From the NCBI RefSeq assembly GCF_031877795.1, contig NC_133942.1:3286001-3350000 (forward strand): a stretch of DNA of 64,000 nt, in the 5' to 3' direction. Numbering within the stretch: position 1 is the first letter of the stretch; the number at the start of each line of letters is the position of its first letter. Both the position numbers and the translations under genes were made by a program. Shown piece after piece: positions 37,041 through 47,970 of the stretch. Origin of the DNA: Strix aluco. Lineage: Eukaryota > Chordata > Aves > Strigiformes > Strigidae. The notes under the pieces are model-generated. The model was not told the DNA's origin. It was given only the letters and a program-made list of their open reading frames with translations, and did no database searches.

Positions 37041-38089
37041 TGTGCTGGGTTTGTGTGGCGGGGGGTTTTGGTAGCGGGAGGAGGGGGCTACAGTGGTGGC
37101 CCCCTGTGTGAAGCTTCTCTAAAGCTCTTCCGCCTCCAGCTCAGACCTGCCTCTGGCCAAGGCCGAGCCAATCAGCGACAGTGGCTGCGCATCTGCGATA
37201 CCGTATCTAAGAAGGGGAATCTGAGAGGGGGTTGGGACTCACGAGGAGGAGTTTCGAGGAGGACCCCTGTGCAAACACCGAGGCCAGTGGAGGAAGGAGG
37301 AGGAAGCAGAGGAGGCGCACCGGAGCAGAGAGCCCCCCTGTATCCCCTGGTGAGACGGCAGGGCCACCACCCCCCCGCCCCGACCCGCCACCCATGGAGG
37401 TCACCGGTGGAGCAGAGATCTGCCTGCGGCCTGTGGAGGACCTCACACCAGAGTAGGCGGCTGCGCACGAAGAAGGCCGAGACTCTGAGGGAAGAAGACC
37501 CCACTGTTGTATTTTGGTGCTGGGAGGACTGCAACACGCGGCAGGGGACTCATGCCGAGCAGCCCAGGAATGGCTGCATCCCATGGCAAGAACTCATGCC
37601 AGAGAAATTTCATGAAGGACTGTCTCCCATGACAGGGGAGCCACATGGAGCAGAGGGAAGAATGCAGAAGAGTGCTTTCCCCCCTCTCCCTTTTTGAACA
37701 AGCGGCGGACTGACCACACCCCCCATCCCCTGCCCCTGCACCGCTGGAGCGAGGAGGTAGAGATACCAGGAATAAAACTGAGCCCAGGAGGAAGGGAAGC
37801 ATGGGGGAAGATGTTTTTAAGATGTGGTAATGCTTCTCACCATCCCATTCTGTCAGTTAAGTGTTGTGGTTAGTGTTTCGAATTAAAGTGATGTTCTTTG
37901 ATTTCTTCCCCTAACGAGCCTGCGTTTTGCCCTTGACCATAATGAGTGAGACACCCCTCCCTGTCCTTATCTCGATCCCTGACCCTTTTTCTTTGTTTTC
38001 TCCTTCCCCGTGCTGGCGGGGAAGGGCTTAGGGAATGGCTGCATGGTCTCAGGTCCATTGCTCTTCTGGCCACGGTCACATGGCCGCGG
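37041..38089 (+). mobile_element. Solo LTR, unit 4
   Basis: Duplicate of the LTR at 5187 with B-type bases (37790, 37901, 37923). Confidence 0.7.
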
Positions 38090-40334
38090 TGTTTTTGAAA
38101 GACAAATCTCCTATTGTTTTATTGTCTGCACGGGGTGTTCTCAGCCACTGCCAGCTTAGATTTAGGTTGGGACTTCAGGTCACATTGACCCTGAGGTAAA
38201 ACGTCTTAGTCCTAGGCAGTGTTTGTTCCCCAAACAAGTTGCCTAGCAGTGTTGTAGGGAAGGGGGCTTTACTGTTTCCCTGGGCACCAGGTAAAGAAGG
38301 GAGGACGGGAAGGCAGCTGTGTGGAGACAACCAGGCATGGTGGCAGTTGTGGGGTGGGCTAATAGCCCCCCCTTTGCTTCTCAAACTTAGCTGAGGGGGA
38401 CTCCAAGCCTGCTGAGAGCAGTAGGGTGGGGACATTGCTGCAGGGAAGATGGTGACCTCCTGGCAGCACCTCCAGCCTCACGGAGACGCAAGGTGGGGTC
38501 AACCCTTGATCAAAGACCACGACTGCTGTGCACGTTCTTGGTGTGTAGGGGTGGGAGAGTTCTATGGAAAGCGCAAGGTAGAGCCTGGCTGAGGAAAAGT
38601 GTGGAGGGGCAAAGTGAGAATAAATGGGAGGTGTGGATGACTTGGAGGGAGACAGGAGACACCTTGTGTCAGTGGAATAGGTTTGTCTGGATGGTTTTGC
38701 CAGCTCTGGCAAGCACTGTGCAATGCCTGAGCATGGACCAAAATGCCAAACGGCCTGCAAAACCGATCATTTCCATCACTAGATGAAAACAGCTCTGATT
38801 CCCTTTTGGCTCTGGAGGAGGAGAGTGGTGCTGAGTAGATGGTATGGAGGTGGTACATGTGGCAGGGCCTGTCTGCATGCAGGGCAAGGGTGGGAGGTGG
38901 TTGCAGTGGAGATGGCGAGCACGAGGAGCGGCTTGAGGAACGGTGTGTGCAGGCGGCTGGAGGGAGGAGGCCGGCCAGTCTGTGAAGTGGAGGAGCAGGA
39001 GGCCGTCCAGGCTCTGATCTGGAGGAGCAGGAGGCAACGCTGCCCACAGGTGCGCTGGTGGAATAGTGCTGAGCACAGCTGCCTTCCAAGCAGTTGACCC
39101 GTCTTCGTGATTCCTGGCCAATGCTGGCAAACGGCTCTTCAGCCTGGCTCCAGGACGGGTGCCTTCACATCTTCTGCAGGCAGGCTCTTCTGCTCAGAAA
39201 CCACGCAGCTTTCCCCTGGGGTTTCAAGCCACGGCCCTCGCCTCCCTGCAGCCTTGAGACCAGCTGAGACCAGTGCTTTCTGCCTGCTGGGAGGGCTCCA
39301 GGCTTGAGTCTTCACTGCAGTGCTGGTACGGGAGCCAGGAGAGAGGCTTTTTTGGCCTGGCACAGAGCTGGTCCTGCTGCTGCGGCTGCTGTGGCTGGTT
39401 GCACCTGGCGAGGAAAGCGTACTGCCGTGGCAGGGTGCAGATGAAGATCAATAATGCCTGAGTGGTGCTCAAGGGACAGACTGTGCTTCATGAGGCCGGG
39501 TATGCAATTTGGCTGTGTGGTGAGAGGAGGCCTATTCTTTGTGCGATGGCTCAAAGGCCTGTCCGTCTGAGCTGAAGTCACCCTGGAGACGCTGACCTAC
39601 CCTCTCCAGGCTCCGGCATCGCAGAGACACCCTGAAGTTTACTGGAACTGCGTGTAACAATGCTCCTGGTAACTAAGAACTGAGACACCCTCATTGCTCT
39701 TGCAGCTTACGGCCTGTGGGCCAAGGCAAACACAAGGCGCCTCTCATAACTGGATTCTCTACTGAACGGGGACAAAGCTTCTCAAGTCTCTCACTCCAGG
39801 CTTGCTTCAAAGAAAAACAGCCATGCTCTTTGCTGTGCTGACAGTCAAAAACCATCCTGGGCAGTGGGGTTGTATGTGGGGTTTGTGTTAGCACACAAGT
39901 TACAGACTCCCACTCTGTCATCAGCAGTCCTACGAGTAGGTGGAGTTAAGAACGGGAGGATCATGATTGCGCATGTCAGTTCCCTATGGAAATGCCCACC
40001 CTAACCTCATCTGGCACTCACACTGCCTACCTCCAGCCATGAAAAGGGGTGCTTTTCTCCTTTCCTCTCCATACGCATGCTCTGGAATTTATTCCCACAG
40101 CACCATAGAAAAAGAGAGAAGTGCCATGACTGTTTTTCATACGATGTTTGTGAGCAAAAATTAAGAGGACCAAAATGCTCATTCAAACTATCTGTATTAA
40201 ATACCTCAAGGAACAATGTGGCAACTGGCCCCACAGGCCCATGATCAGCAGGTTACAGATTCATGCTCAACAACTCTGAGGCTTTTTGGTGCTCTGCTAT
40301 CAGTTGAGGGAGCTCTATCCCCAACTGGTGGTGA
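38090..40334. other. Linker, right part, unit 4
   Basis: No gene seen; equivalent to 6236-8480. Confidence 0.5.
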
Positions 40335-40439
40335 GCTCAGGACAGAAGTCAGTGCTCTTCCTTGCAGAGCAGAGGGTTAACTGAGGCAGGAGGAGAACAA
40401 ACCACCACAGGACTCCACACAGCTCTGCTGCACAAAGTC

Positions 40440-40445
40440 TTTAAT
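40440..40445 (-). promoter_or_regulatory. Polyadenylation signal, - keratin gene, unit 4
   Basis: ATTAAA on the - strand. Confidence 0.75.
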
Positions 40446-40870
40446 GAGAAGGAAGAAACGCAGTGGCACAGAACAGAGACCAAGAAACACATCTGCAGGG
40501 TTCAGGGAGGCACAGAGAATGGCCCGTTTCCCAAGGACAAGCTCCACACAAAGCGCTTGCCTTTTCCCATTCTGCTCTACCTGCTGGCCATCCCAGACCA
40601 CCAAGAGCAGTCCCTAACTCCGGCACCCTCCCCCCAGCAGCACGAAGTTCAGCAAAGCAGAAGAGAACGAGCCCTTTCTCGAGGAGCTCAGAGTGAAGCA
40701 GAACCACAGGAGACATGACGAGGCCTGCTGTGCAGTGAGGAGAAGTGGGCACAGATCCCTCCTGACAGGTGAGGTGAGCACACCCAGCCCGTCTGCAAGC
40801 CAGGGCCACGCTCCTGCTGCTGCAAGGTCCCTGTCTTCCATCCTGCTCCAAAGGACACGATCCACCAGCT

Positions 40871-41188
40871 TCAGCAGATCATACTGCAGCGGGGGGGAGG
40901 CAGACACAGCCCTGACCCTCCCAGGCCAAGGGAGCCCCCAGAAGAGATGGGAACCCCCCCGGAGCTGAGGGAGCTCCCAACAGCAGCCGACAGAGAGGAT
41001 CCCACGGCTGTGCTCTGGGGGAAAGAGGTGAGGATGGGGCCCGGCAGGGTCACCACCACCGGGGAGGCCTCGATGAACACCGTCGAGTCAGCACAGCGGG
41101 CGACACAGGGCTCACTGCAGCTGCTTGCCAGTGGGGTTGGGCCAGAGGCACCGCAGGGGCGTGGGGGACAGGGTCTGCAGCACGACAT
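40871..41188 (-). CDS. Feather beta-keratin, - copy, unit 4 (diverged edge copy)
   Basis: Intact 105 residues. Besides Arg100 it has two replacements found in no other copy here: Thr25 to Ser (next to Cys24) and Asn104 to Ile (just before the terminal Cys105). All cysteines and the beta core are unchanged, so the product should still polymerise. It is the last complete gene before the inverted segment. Confidence 0.94.
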   Translation of the reverse strand: MSCCRPCPPRPCGASGPTPLASSCSEPCVARCADSTVFIEASPVVVTLPGPILTSFPQSTAVGSSLSAAVGSSLSSGGVPISSGGSLGLGGSGLCLPPPRCSMIC

Positions 41189-41748
41189 CTCTCGGTGAAG
41201 GAGGCAAACCTGAAACACAGAGCAGGCAGGAAGCACCAAATTCAGTATCAGCCTGTCTTTCTTTTCCTCAGCTCTCTCTGTGGACACTGTATGCTTTAAA
41301 AGCTCAGACTGTGCCTACATCTCCCAAAACCCTCATTGTGCCCTCCGAGTTGCACGGTACAGGAAGGCTGACCCACGTAGGGATAGGACCCACCACAGTG
41401 GGTTTGAAGCACCCGTGGAAACACTGATCACAGCCCACCTCCAGAACGCGCAGTGCTGATCTTGAAGGCACTGGATGCACCTGGCCGTTTGGTTAGAGAC
41501 CATCTGCTGCAGGTGCAAATTCTGGTGGGCAGGCCTCCCTGCAGCTGAGCCCCATTGATTCCCTTCTGCTTGGAAGAACCCCCTCTTCCCAGGCCTCCCC
41601 AGCCACCTCCGCCAAGAGGGAAAGAGGTGACAGCCCTTCAACTGTTCTATTGCAGGGCCAGGCCGAGGCAGCCCAAGTGTCAACCTGAGCAGCCACCATG
41701 ACAGCAGTTCAGCCCACAGAGAGAGAGATGCAGCGGACTCAGGCTTAC

Positions 41749-41815
41749 CTCGTTCCTCGAGGAAAGGGAGGCAAGAGAGGAGGATGCAGAGCCTGGAGCA
41801 GCGCAGGCTTTTATG
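41749..41815 (-). promoter_or_regulatory. Keratin core promoter and non-coding exon 1, - gene, unit 4
   Basis: TATA-type box 41808-41815 and exon 1 at 41749-41785, with one base difference from the other copies inside exon 1 near 41768. Confidence 0.82.
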
Positions 41816-42473
41816 CTGTGTCCCCGAGCCCCGTGGGGCCACAAACATTCCTTGCTCATGAAGCATCTGAACACCTAGCAGTTGTCGCTTGCCGAGGACT
41901 CGCTGGTGATTCAGCCCTTGCCTCTTTCATCCGAAATGTTGTGATCCCGCTTCACACCACTGAACATCGAAACGATTCATCTGTGTCCCAGCTTCCTAAG
42001 TCCAATCAACACGGAGCTCTCAGACTAGTATAGAAGGGGATTTGAAGTGGGTTTGCATGATGCAGATTGTCTTTGTCACTTTGCCTTCTTCATGGCGAGC
42101 ATGGCCACCAGCCACAGTGAAATTCAGCTTTGAGGGACACCTCAAGTCAAGTGCTGTCAGTGCAGGCACTCCGGTTAACCCTGAGAGACGTTTCCCCCCC
42201 CGGGTCATCGTAGACACACTGTGAGTAAGTTCAGGCAGCAGGGCAAGACGGCACAATCCCCTATGGTGGGAGAAGAGACTCATCTCACCAGGGGTGAGGC
42301 AAAGCTCAACTCAACGGCAAAGTCCGTTGTGAGCTGGAAGGATGTCCCCTGCGGGCAGGACTGATGGCCGTGAGGACCTTGCTTACGCTCATCAGGCTCT
42401 GCCACAGACTGGTGATGTGAGCAAAGCCGTGCCCACGTCCTTCCCTGAAGGAGACCCACACGCAAATTGACCT

Positions 42474-45328
42474 GTTCTGCTCAGGGAGTTCATCCCAGAG
42501 GCCAGAGGCCACCATGGCCTGCTTTTGAGGGGAGGCTCAGGGCACGGAGCCAGGAGCTCCTGGCCCTTTACCATGGGTCAGGGATGGGGTGGCCCATTCC
42601 ATTCATTTCTGATTTCAAAGGGACATTGGATCAGTCTCCCAGAGCACTGGGAGTCATCGTGATGTGGAAGAGTCGGGAAAAACCCTGAGCTCCTGGCAAA
42701 CATGAGTCAGCCTGCTGTGGACTTCAGTGGACATGGTGGCCCGGCCTCAGGCATGCCAGGGATACCATAGCCCATAGCCTCATTCCTCCAATACATCTGC
42801 TTTCCCCAAGGACTTTGCCACACATTTTAGCACCGTTCCTGAAACAAGTGGAACTTTTATGCTGGCCTGTTCTGCTGCTGCTACCTTGCAAGGTGTTGCT
42901 TTTGGTGGCTGCTCAGGGGCCCATGAGACCCAGTGCACCCCAGAGTAATGAAGGTCAGACGGGACCGCTGGTAGTCCTCTGCTCCTGCTCGAGCAGACCA
43001 AACTTCCCAGTTACCTCAGGAAGCACTGGGCCTTGTGCCATTGACAACTGAACACTGCCGCTGTCAGAGAGGTCACTGTCTCTTGTGCAGCTCTTCCCGG
43101 GTTGAATGGCAGTTTTCATGTGGTGCGTGTGATGACACGTCAAGGATGCCCACTTGTCTACCTCGTTCTCAGCAGGGTTGTTTCATCCCACTTTAAAACC
43201 CACCTAGTTCTAGGTTTGATCTGCTTGAGCTAAGAGGTTGGAGAGCACAAGGGCTGGGTGTGTGCGAGGCATGCCGCCGTCTCTGCGTTTCATTTTTATG
43301 CCACTGACTAGAAATCCCTTCTGGGCAGAAGGGCTGGAGAGAGGAGACAAAATCTGTCCCAGCACGGCTTTCACTGTAAATGGCGGGGGGAGCCTTCACT
43401 CCTAATCCTGATAGTTACTTCCTGTCCATCTCCAGACCTCACCCCATAACCCTGGCATCTGCTCACCAGTGCTGCTGGCACCCTCAGTGTCATCTGGTGG
43501 CCCACTTGTGGGCCTGGGAGGCTCAGCTGTGAGAGCCTCTGGCTGGTAGGGTGGGGAGCAGGCCTCAAGCCCCTGTTCAGGTGAAAGCAGACCTGTTTGG
43601 TGGACCCATGGTTGGCATGGGTCATCTCAAAATGTCTTTTCCAACTCAAACTGTTAGTCGAAAGCTGAGGGGAGGGAGGGTTGCCCTTCCCTTGGCACTG
43701 CAGAGGCCACATCTGGATTGGTGTGCCCCATTTTGTGTCCCCAGGGGCAAGAGAGGTGGTGGTGATGATCTCTCATGGAGAGAGGTACTGGCAGAGGAGC
43801 AGGCGGGACGCAAGGGCTGGAGCGAGGGACGTATGGGGTGAGGCCGAGGGCACAAGGTTTGTGGAACCTGGCGGAGATGAGCAAAGTGGGGAGGAGGGAA
43901 TGGAACTGCTGTCTCCCACCAGCTCCAGGAGGTTAGAGAAAGGATGGAGCCAGACTCTCCTGAGAGGTGCACTGCAAAAGGGCAAGGGGCAACAACCACA
44001 AGTTGCAACAAGGGAAATGTCTTTTTGGGAAAAGCAGTGACAGAGCTCACGGTGCAGCCCTGGAAGAGCTACTCAAGAGACAGGGACCTCTCTGACAGTG
44101 GCAGTGTTCAGAAGTCAACAGGACAAGGCCCAGAGCCTGCGGAGGTACCTGGGAAGTTTGGTCTGCACAGAGCAGTGGATCGGAGCAGAAGACCTCCAGA
44201 GGCCCATTGCAACCTTTGTTGTTCTGGGGGACACTGCGTCACACGAGCCCCTGAGCAGCCACCAAAAGCCACCATGCCACGGAAGACAAAAAATGCAGGA
44301 GATTGCAGAGAAGCACCAGTTGATTCAGGAATGGTGCTAAAATGTGTGGAAATACCCTTGAGGAAGGCGGCACTTTGGGGCTATGAGCTCTGGTATCCCT
44401 GGCACGCATGGGAACCAGGCCACCGTGTCCACTGAAGTCCACAGCAGGGTGACTCATGTTTGCCAGGAGCTGAGGGTTTTTCCCGACTCTTCCACATCAC
44501 GATGACTCCCAGTGCTCTGGGAGACTGATCCAATGTCCCTTTGAAATCAGAAATGAATGGAATGGGCCACCCCATCCCTGACCCAGGGTAAAGGGCCAGG
44601 AGCTCCTGGCTCCGTGCCCTGAGCCTCCCCTCAAAAGCAGGCCATGGTGGCCTCTGGCCTCTGGGATGAACTCCCTGAGCAGAACAGGTCAATTTGCGTG
44701 TGGGTCTCCTTCAGGGAAGGACGTGGGCACGGCTTTGCTCACATCACCAGTCTGTGGCAGAGCCTGATGAGCGTAAGCAAGGTCCTCACGGCCATCAGTC
44801 CTGCCCGCAGGGGACATCCTTCCAGCCCACAATGGACTTTGCCGTTGAGTTGAGCTTTGCCTCACCCCTGGTGAGATGAGTCTCTTCTCCCGCCATAGGG
44901 GATTGTGCCGTCTTGCCCTGCTGCCTGAACTTACTCACAGTGTGTCTACGTGACCCGTGGGGGGAAATGTCTCTCAGGGTTAACCGGAGTGCCTGCACTG
45001 ACAGCACTTGACTTGAGGTGTCCCTCAAAGCTGAATTTCACTGTGACTGGTGGCCATGCTCGCCATGAAGAAGGCAAAGTGACAAAGGCAATCTGTATCA
45101 TGCAAACGCACTTCAAATCCCCTTGTACACTAGCCTGAGACCACTGAGTTGATTGGACTTAGGAAGCTGGGACACAGATGAATCGTTTCGATGTTCAGTG
45201 GTGTGAAGCGGGATCACAACATTTCGGATGAAAGAGGCAAGGGCTGAATCACCAGCGAGTCCTCAGCAAGCGACAACTGCTAGGTGTTCAGATGCTTCAT
45301 GAGCAAGGAATGTTTGTGGCCCCACGGA
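42474..45328 (-). repeat. Inverted partial keratin unit: core and - gene upstream arm
   Basis: Read on the - strand, 45328 down to about 42540 follows the unit in normal order: the region upstream of the - keratin promoter (equivalent to about 9980-10618), then 1-2190. Examples: 44239-44457 (-) matches 229-447 (+), and 42815-43020 (+) matches 1866-1660 (-). Positions 42540-42690 carry bases typical of the + arm in reverse (accatgggtcagggatgggg), while sequence to the left is - arm, placing the orientation switch near 42473-42540. No intact gene lies in it. Confidence 0.85.
45100..45328 (+). pseudogene. Upstream remnant of a deleted keratin gene
   Basis: This is the promoter-proximal flank of a keratin gene in + orientation (gaatgtttgtggccccacgg, as at 2808-2827), cut about 15 bp before the TATA box. 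From 45329 the sequence jumps into linker DNA. Exon 1, the intron, the coding exon and the 3' UTR expected here are absent. Promoter activity is unlikely without the TATA region. Confidence 0.75.
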
Positions 45329-46280
45329 GCCCTCAATACCTCAAGCCTTGAGCCCTCCCAGCAGGCAGAAAGCACTCGTCCCAGCTGGTCTCAAGGCTGC
45401 AGTGATGCGAGGGCCGTGGCTTGAAACCCCAGGGGAAAGCTGCGTGGTTTCTGAGCAGAAGAGCCTGCCTGCAGAAATGTGAAGGCACCCATCCTGGAGC
45501 CAGGCTGAAGAGCCGTTTGCCAGCATTGCCTAGGAATCACGAAGAGAGGTCAACTGCTTAGAAGGCATCTGTGTTCAGCACTATTCCATCAGCGCACCTG
45601 TGGGCAGCGTTGCCTCCCGCTCTTCCAGATCAGAGCCTGGATGGCCTCCTGCTCCTCCACTTCACAGACTGGCCGGCCTCCTCCCTCCAGCCGCCTGCAC
45701 ACACCGTTCCTCAAGCCGCTCCTCGTGCTCGCCATCTCCACTGCAACCACCTCCCACCCTTGCCCTGCATGCAGACAGGCACTGCCACATGTACCACCTC
45801 CATACCGTCTACTCAGCGCCACTCTCCTCCTCCAGAGCCAAAAGGGAATCAGAGCTATTTTCATCTAGTGATGGAAATGATCGGTTTTGCAGGCCGTTTG
45901 GTATTTTGGTCCATGCTCAGGCATTGCACAATGCTTGCCAGAGCTGGCAAAAAGATCCAGAGAAACCTATTCCACTGACACAAGGTGTCTCCTGTCTCCC
46001 TCCAAGTCATCCACACCTCCCATTTATTCTCACTTTGCCCCTCCACACTTTTCCTCAGCCAGGCTCTACCTTGCGCTTTCCATAGAACGCTCCCACTCTC
46101 GCAAACCGTCCCCCCCTACACACCAAGAACGTGCACAGCAGGTCTTTGATCAAGGGTTGACACCATCCTGCGTCTCCATGTGGTGCTCCTGGGTGGTCAC
46201 CGTCTTCCCTGCAGCAATGTCCCCACCCTACTGCTCTCAGCAGGCTTGGAGTCCCCGTCAGATAAGAAGCTGTCTTCCCT
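45329..46280 (-). repeat. Inverted linker fragment, first copy
   Basis: Reverse complement of the unit linker about 7460 down to 6535, with more substitutions than any array copy. An internal open frame on + (45600-46085) mirrors the non-coding frames of the linker and is not a gene. Confidence 0.85.
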
Positions 46281-46561
46281 TCTCCCCTGGAAGCAGCAGA
46301 GATGCCATCTGGGGAGTGAAACCATCCCCCCAGGGCAGCATGTCACTGATGGCCGGATGAGGACAAGGCTCTGGGAGCTGCAGATGTAGCCCCTGGGCTC
46401 CTGCCTCTCAAGGCCTCTGGAAGTCTGGCACCAGGTGCCCGTCATGCTCAGTGCAGGTCCCAGCTGTAAATGTTCAGCTGGAACATTGCCCTGAATCTCC
46501 CAGGGAGCCGGGTGTCAGTGCACAGGGCATGTGATCAGCAGGGCAGAGAGGGCTGCAGCAG

Positions 46562-46643
46562 GTAGTTGTGGCCGAGTGGTCAAGGCGATGGACTAGAAAT
46601 CCATTGGGGTTTCCCCGCGCAGGTTCGAATCCTGCCAACTACG
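46562..46643 (+). tRNA. tRNA-Ser(AGA), copy 1
   Basis: 82-nt class II tRNA. The acceptor stem GTAGTTG pairs with CAACTAC, discriminator G. Anticodon loop CTAGAAA gives anticodon AGA. It has a long variable arm (TGGGG/CCCC) and a T arm GCAGG-TTCGAAT-CCTGC. A box (TGGCCGAGTGG) and B box (GGTTCGAATCC) match consensus. A TTTT pol III terminator follows at 46660-46663. It looks functional. Inside the duplicated 2.63-kb block. Confidence 0.97.
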
Positions 46644-46960
46644 GGGTGTTGCAGTCTCCTTTTGGGCTGCCTGCAGTTGGCCCCACGCTGCAGCCGTGGG
46701 ACTCCAGGTGCCTGGATTTGGGCACCCCTGTGCCTACCATGCTGGTTCTTGCCTCCCTCCAGAAATGCCTGCAGGCATGGGGAATTCTTCTCCTATTTAC
46801 AAGATAGGCAAGTTCAATGAAGACAAAAGGGGGCAGTAAGAGGTCCACTCTTGTTGGTTCTTGAGTGGAGCTTAAAAACCTGACCTTTACCACACATCCC
46901 AAGCAGCACATCCCCACCAGCTTCTCTTCCCTACACCTGAAACTACAGCTGCTCTGGTGG
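46644..46960. other. Intergenic, tRNA-Ser to LTR
   Basis: About 300 bp with no gene or recognisable repeat. Confidence 0.4.
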
Positions 46961-46964
46961 GTTG

Positions 46965-47970
46965 ATCTTGGCTGGCTGCCAGGTGCCCACCAGGCTGCTC
47001 TGTCACTCCCCCTCCTCCACTGGATAGGGGGAGTGAAAATGTAACAAAAGGTTTGTGGGTCAAGATAAGGACAGGAAGCATGTTCACCACTTAAGACCAC
47101 GGGAAAAACAGACTCCACCTGGGGAAACAAATGTAATTTACTACCAATCACACCAGAGTAGGATCATGAGAAATAAAAACAAATCTTAAAACACCTTCCC
47201 GCCACCCTTCCCTTCTTCCTGGGCTCAACTTCGCTCCTGATTTCTCTGCCTCCTCCTCCCAAGCAGCAAAGGGGATATGGAGTAGGGGTTGTGGTCAGTT
47301 CATCTCACGTTGCCTGTGCTGCTCCTTCCTCCTCACTTTCTTCCCCTGCTCCAGCATGGGGTCCCAGCTACGGGGACCATGAACTTATGCAGTGTGGGTC
47401 CTTCCCATGGGCTGCACTTCTTCATGAACTGCTCCCACGTGGGTCCTTTCCATGGGGTGCACTCCTTCAGGAACAGACTGCTCCAGTGTGGATCCTCCAC
47501 AGGGTTGCAAGTCCTGCCCAGAAAACCAGCTCCAGTGTGGACTTCCCCTGGGGTCACAGCCTCCTTTGGACACATCCACCTGCTCTTGCATGGGGTCCTT
47601 CCCAGGCTGCAGGTGGAGATCTGCTCCACCATTATCCTCCCTGGGCTGCAGGGGCACAGCCTGCCTCACCATGGTCTTTACCATGGGCTCCAGGGGAGTC
47701 TCAGCTCCCATGCCTCGAGCACATCCTCCCCCTCCTTCTTCACTGACCTTGGTGTCTGCAGAGTTGTTTCTCACATATTCTCACTCCTCTCTTCCAGCTA
47801 CTATTGTGCAGCAGCTTTTACCTCTTCTTAAATATGTTATCACAGAGGCGCTACCACCATTGCTGATTGGCCCAGCTTTTTCCAGCGGTGGGTTTGTCTT
47901 GGAGCCAGCTGGCATTGGCTCTGTCAGAAATGGGGGAAGCTTCTGGCATATTCTCATAGAAGCCACACCT
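46965..47970 (-). mobile_element. Minus-strand solo LTR, copy 1
   Basis: Same LTR family as in the keratin linkers, reverse orientation. On the - strand it shows the CCAAT-bearing segment (ggccaatcagcaatgg, about 47858-47873), a TATA-like catatttaag (47827-47836), purine-rich gtggagcag blocks, and a 3' part with 'cttatcttgaccc' near 47060. The first bases of the LTR are missing at 47970, where the duplication also ends. No retroviral genes adjoin it. Confidence 0.7.
47390..47640 (-). repeat. Internal tandem repeat of the LTR, copy 1
   Basis: About four to five imperfect copies of a 45-53 bp motif, each starting gggtcctt.ccatggg on + and ending near ctccagtgt. It creates long open frames in several directions, which I take as repeat-driven and not coding. 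Confidence 0.65.

Larger units (their letters stand above)
31855..42473. repeat. Feather-keratin tandem unit 4 (array edge)
   Basis: Last unit in the direct orientation. The length equals the others apart from one extra base near 42411 (cagactggtg against cagagggtg). It carries B alleles like unit 2 for most of its length. Its last 500 bp (from about 42010) is visibly more diverged than the same part of units 1-3, as expected next to the array boundary. Confidence 0.93.
45341..47970. repeat. Segmental duplication, copy 1 (2,630 bp)
   Basis: Directly repeated at 59941-62570, offset 14,600 bp. It includes inverted linker, tRNA-Ser and a minus-strand LTR. Differences are mostly single bases, with compensating one-base indels near 45478 and 46115. 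Homology ends abruptly at 47970/62570. Confidence 0.93.
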
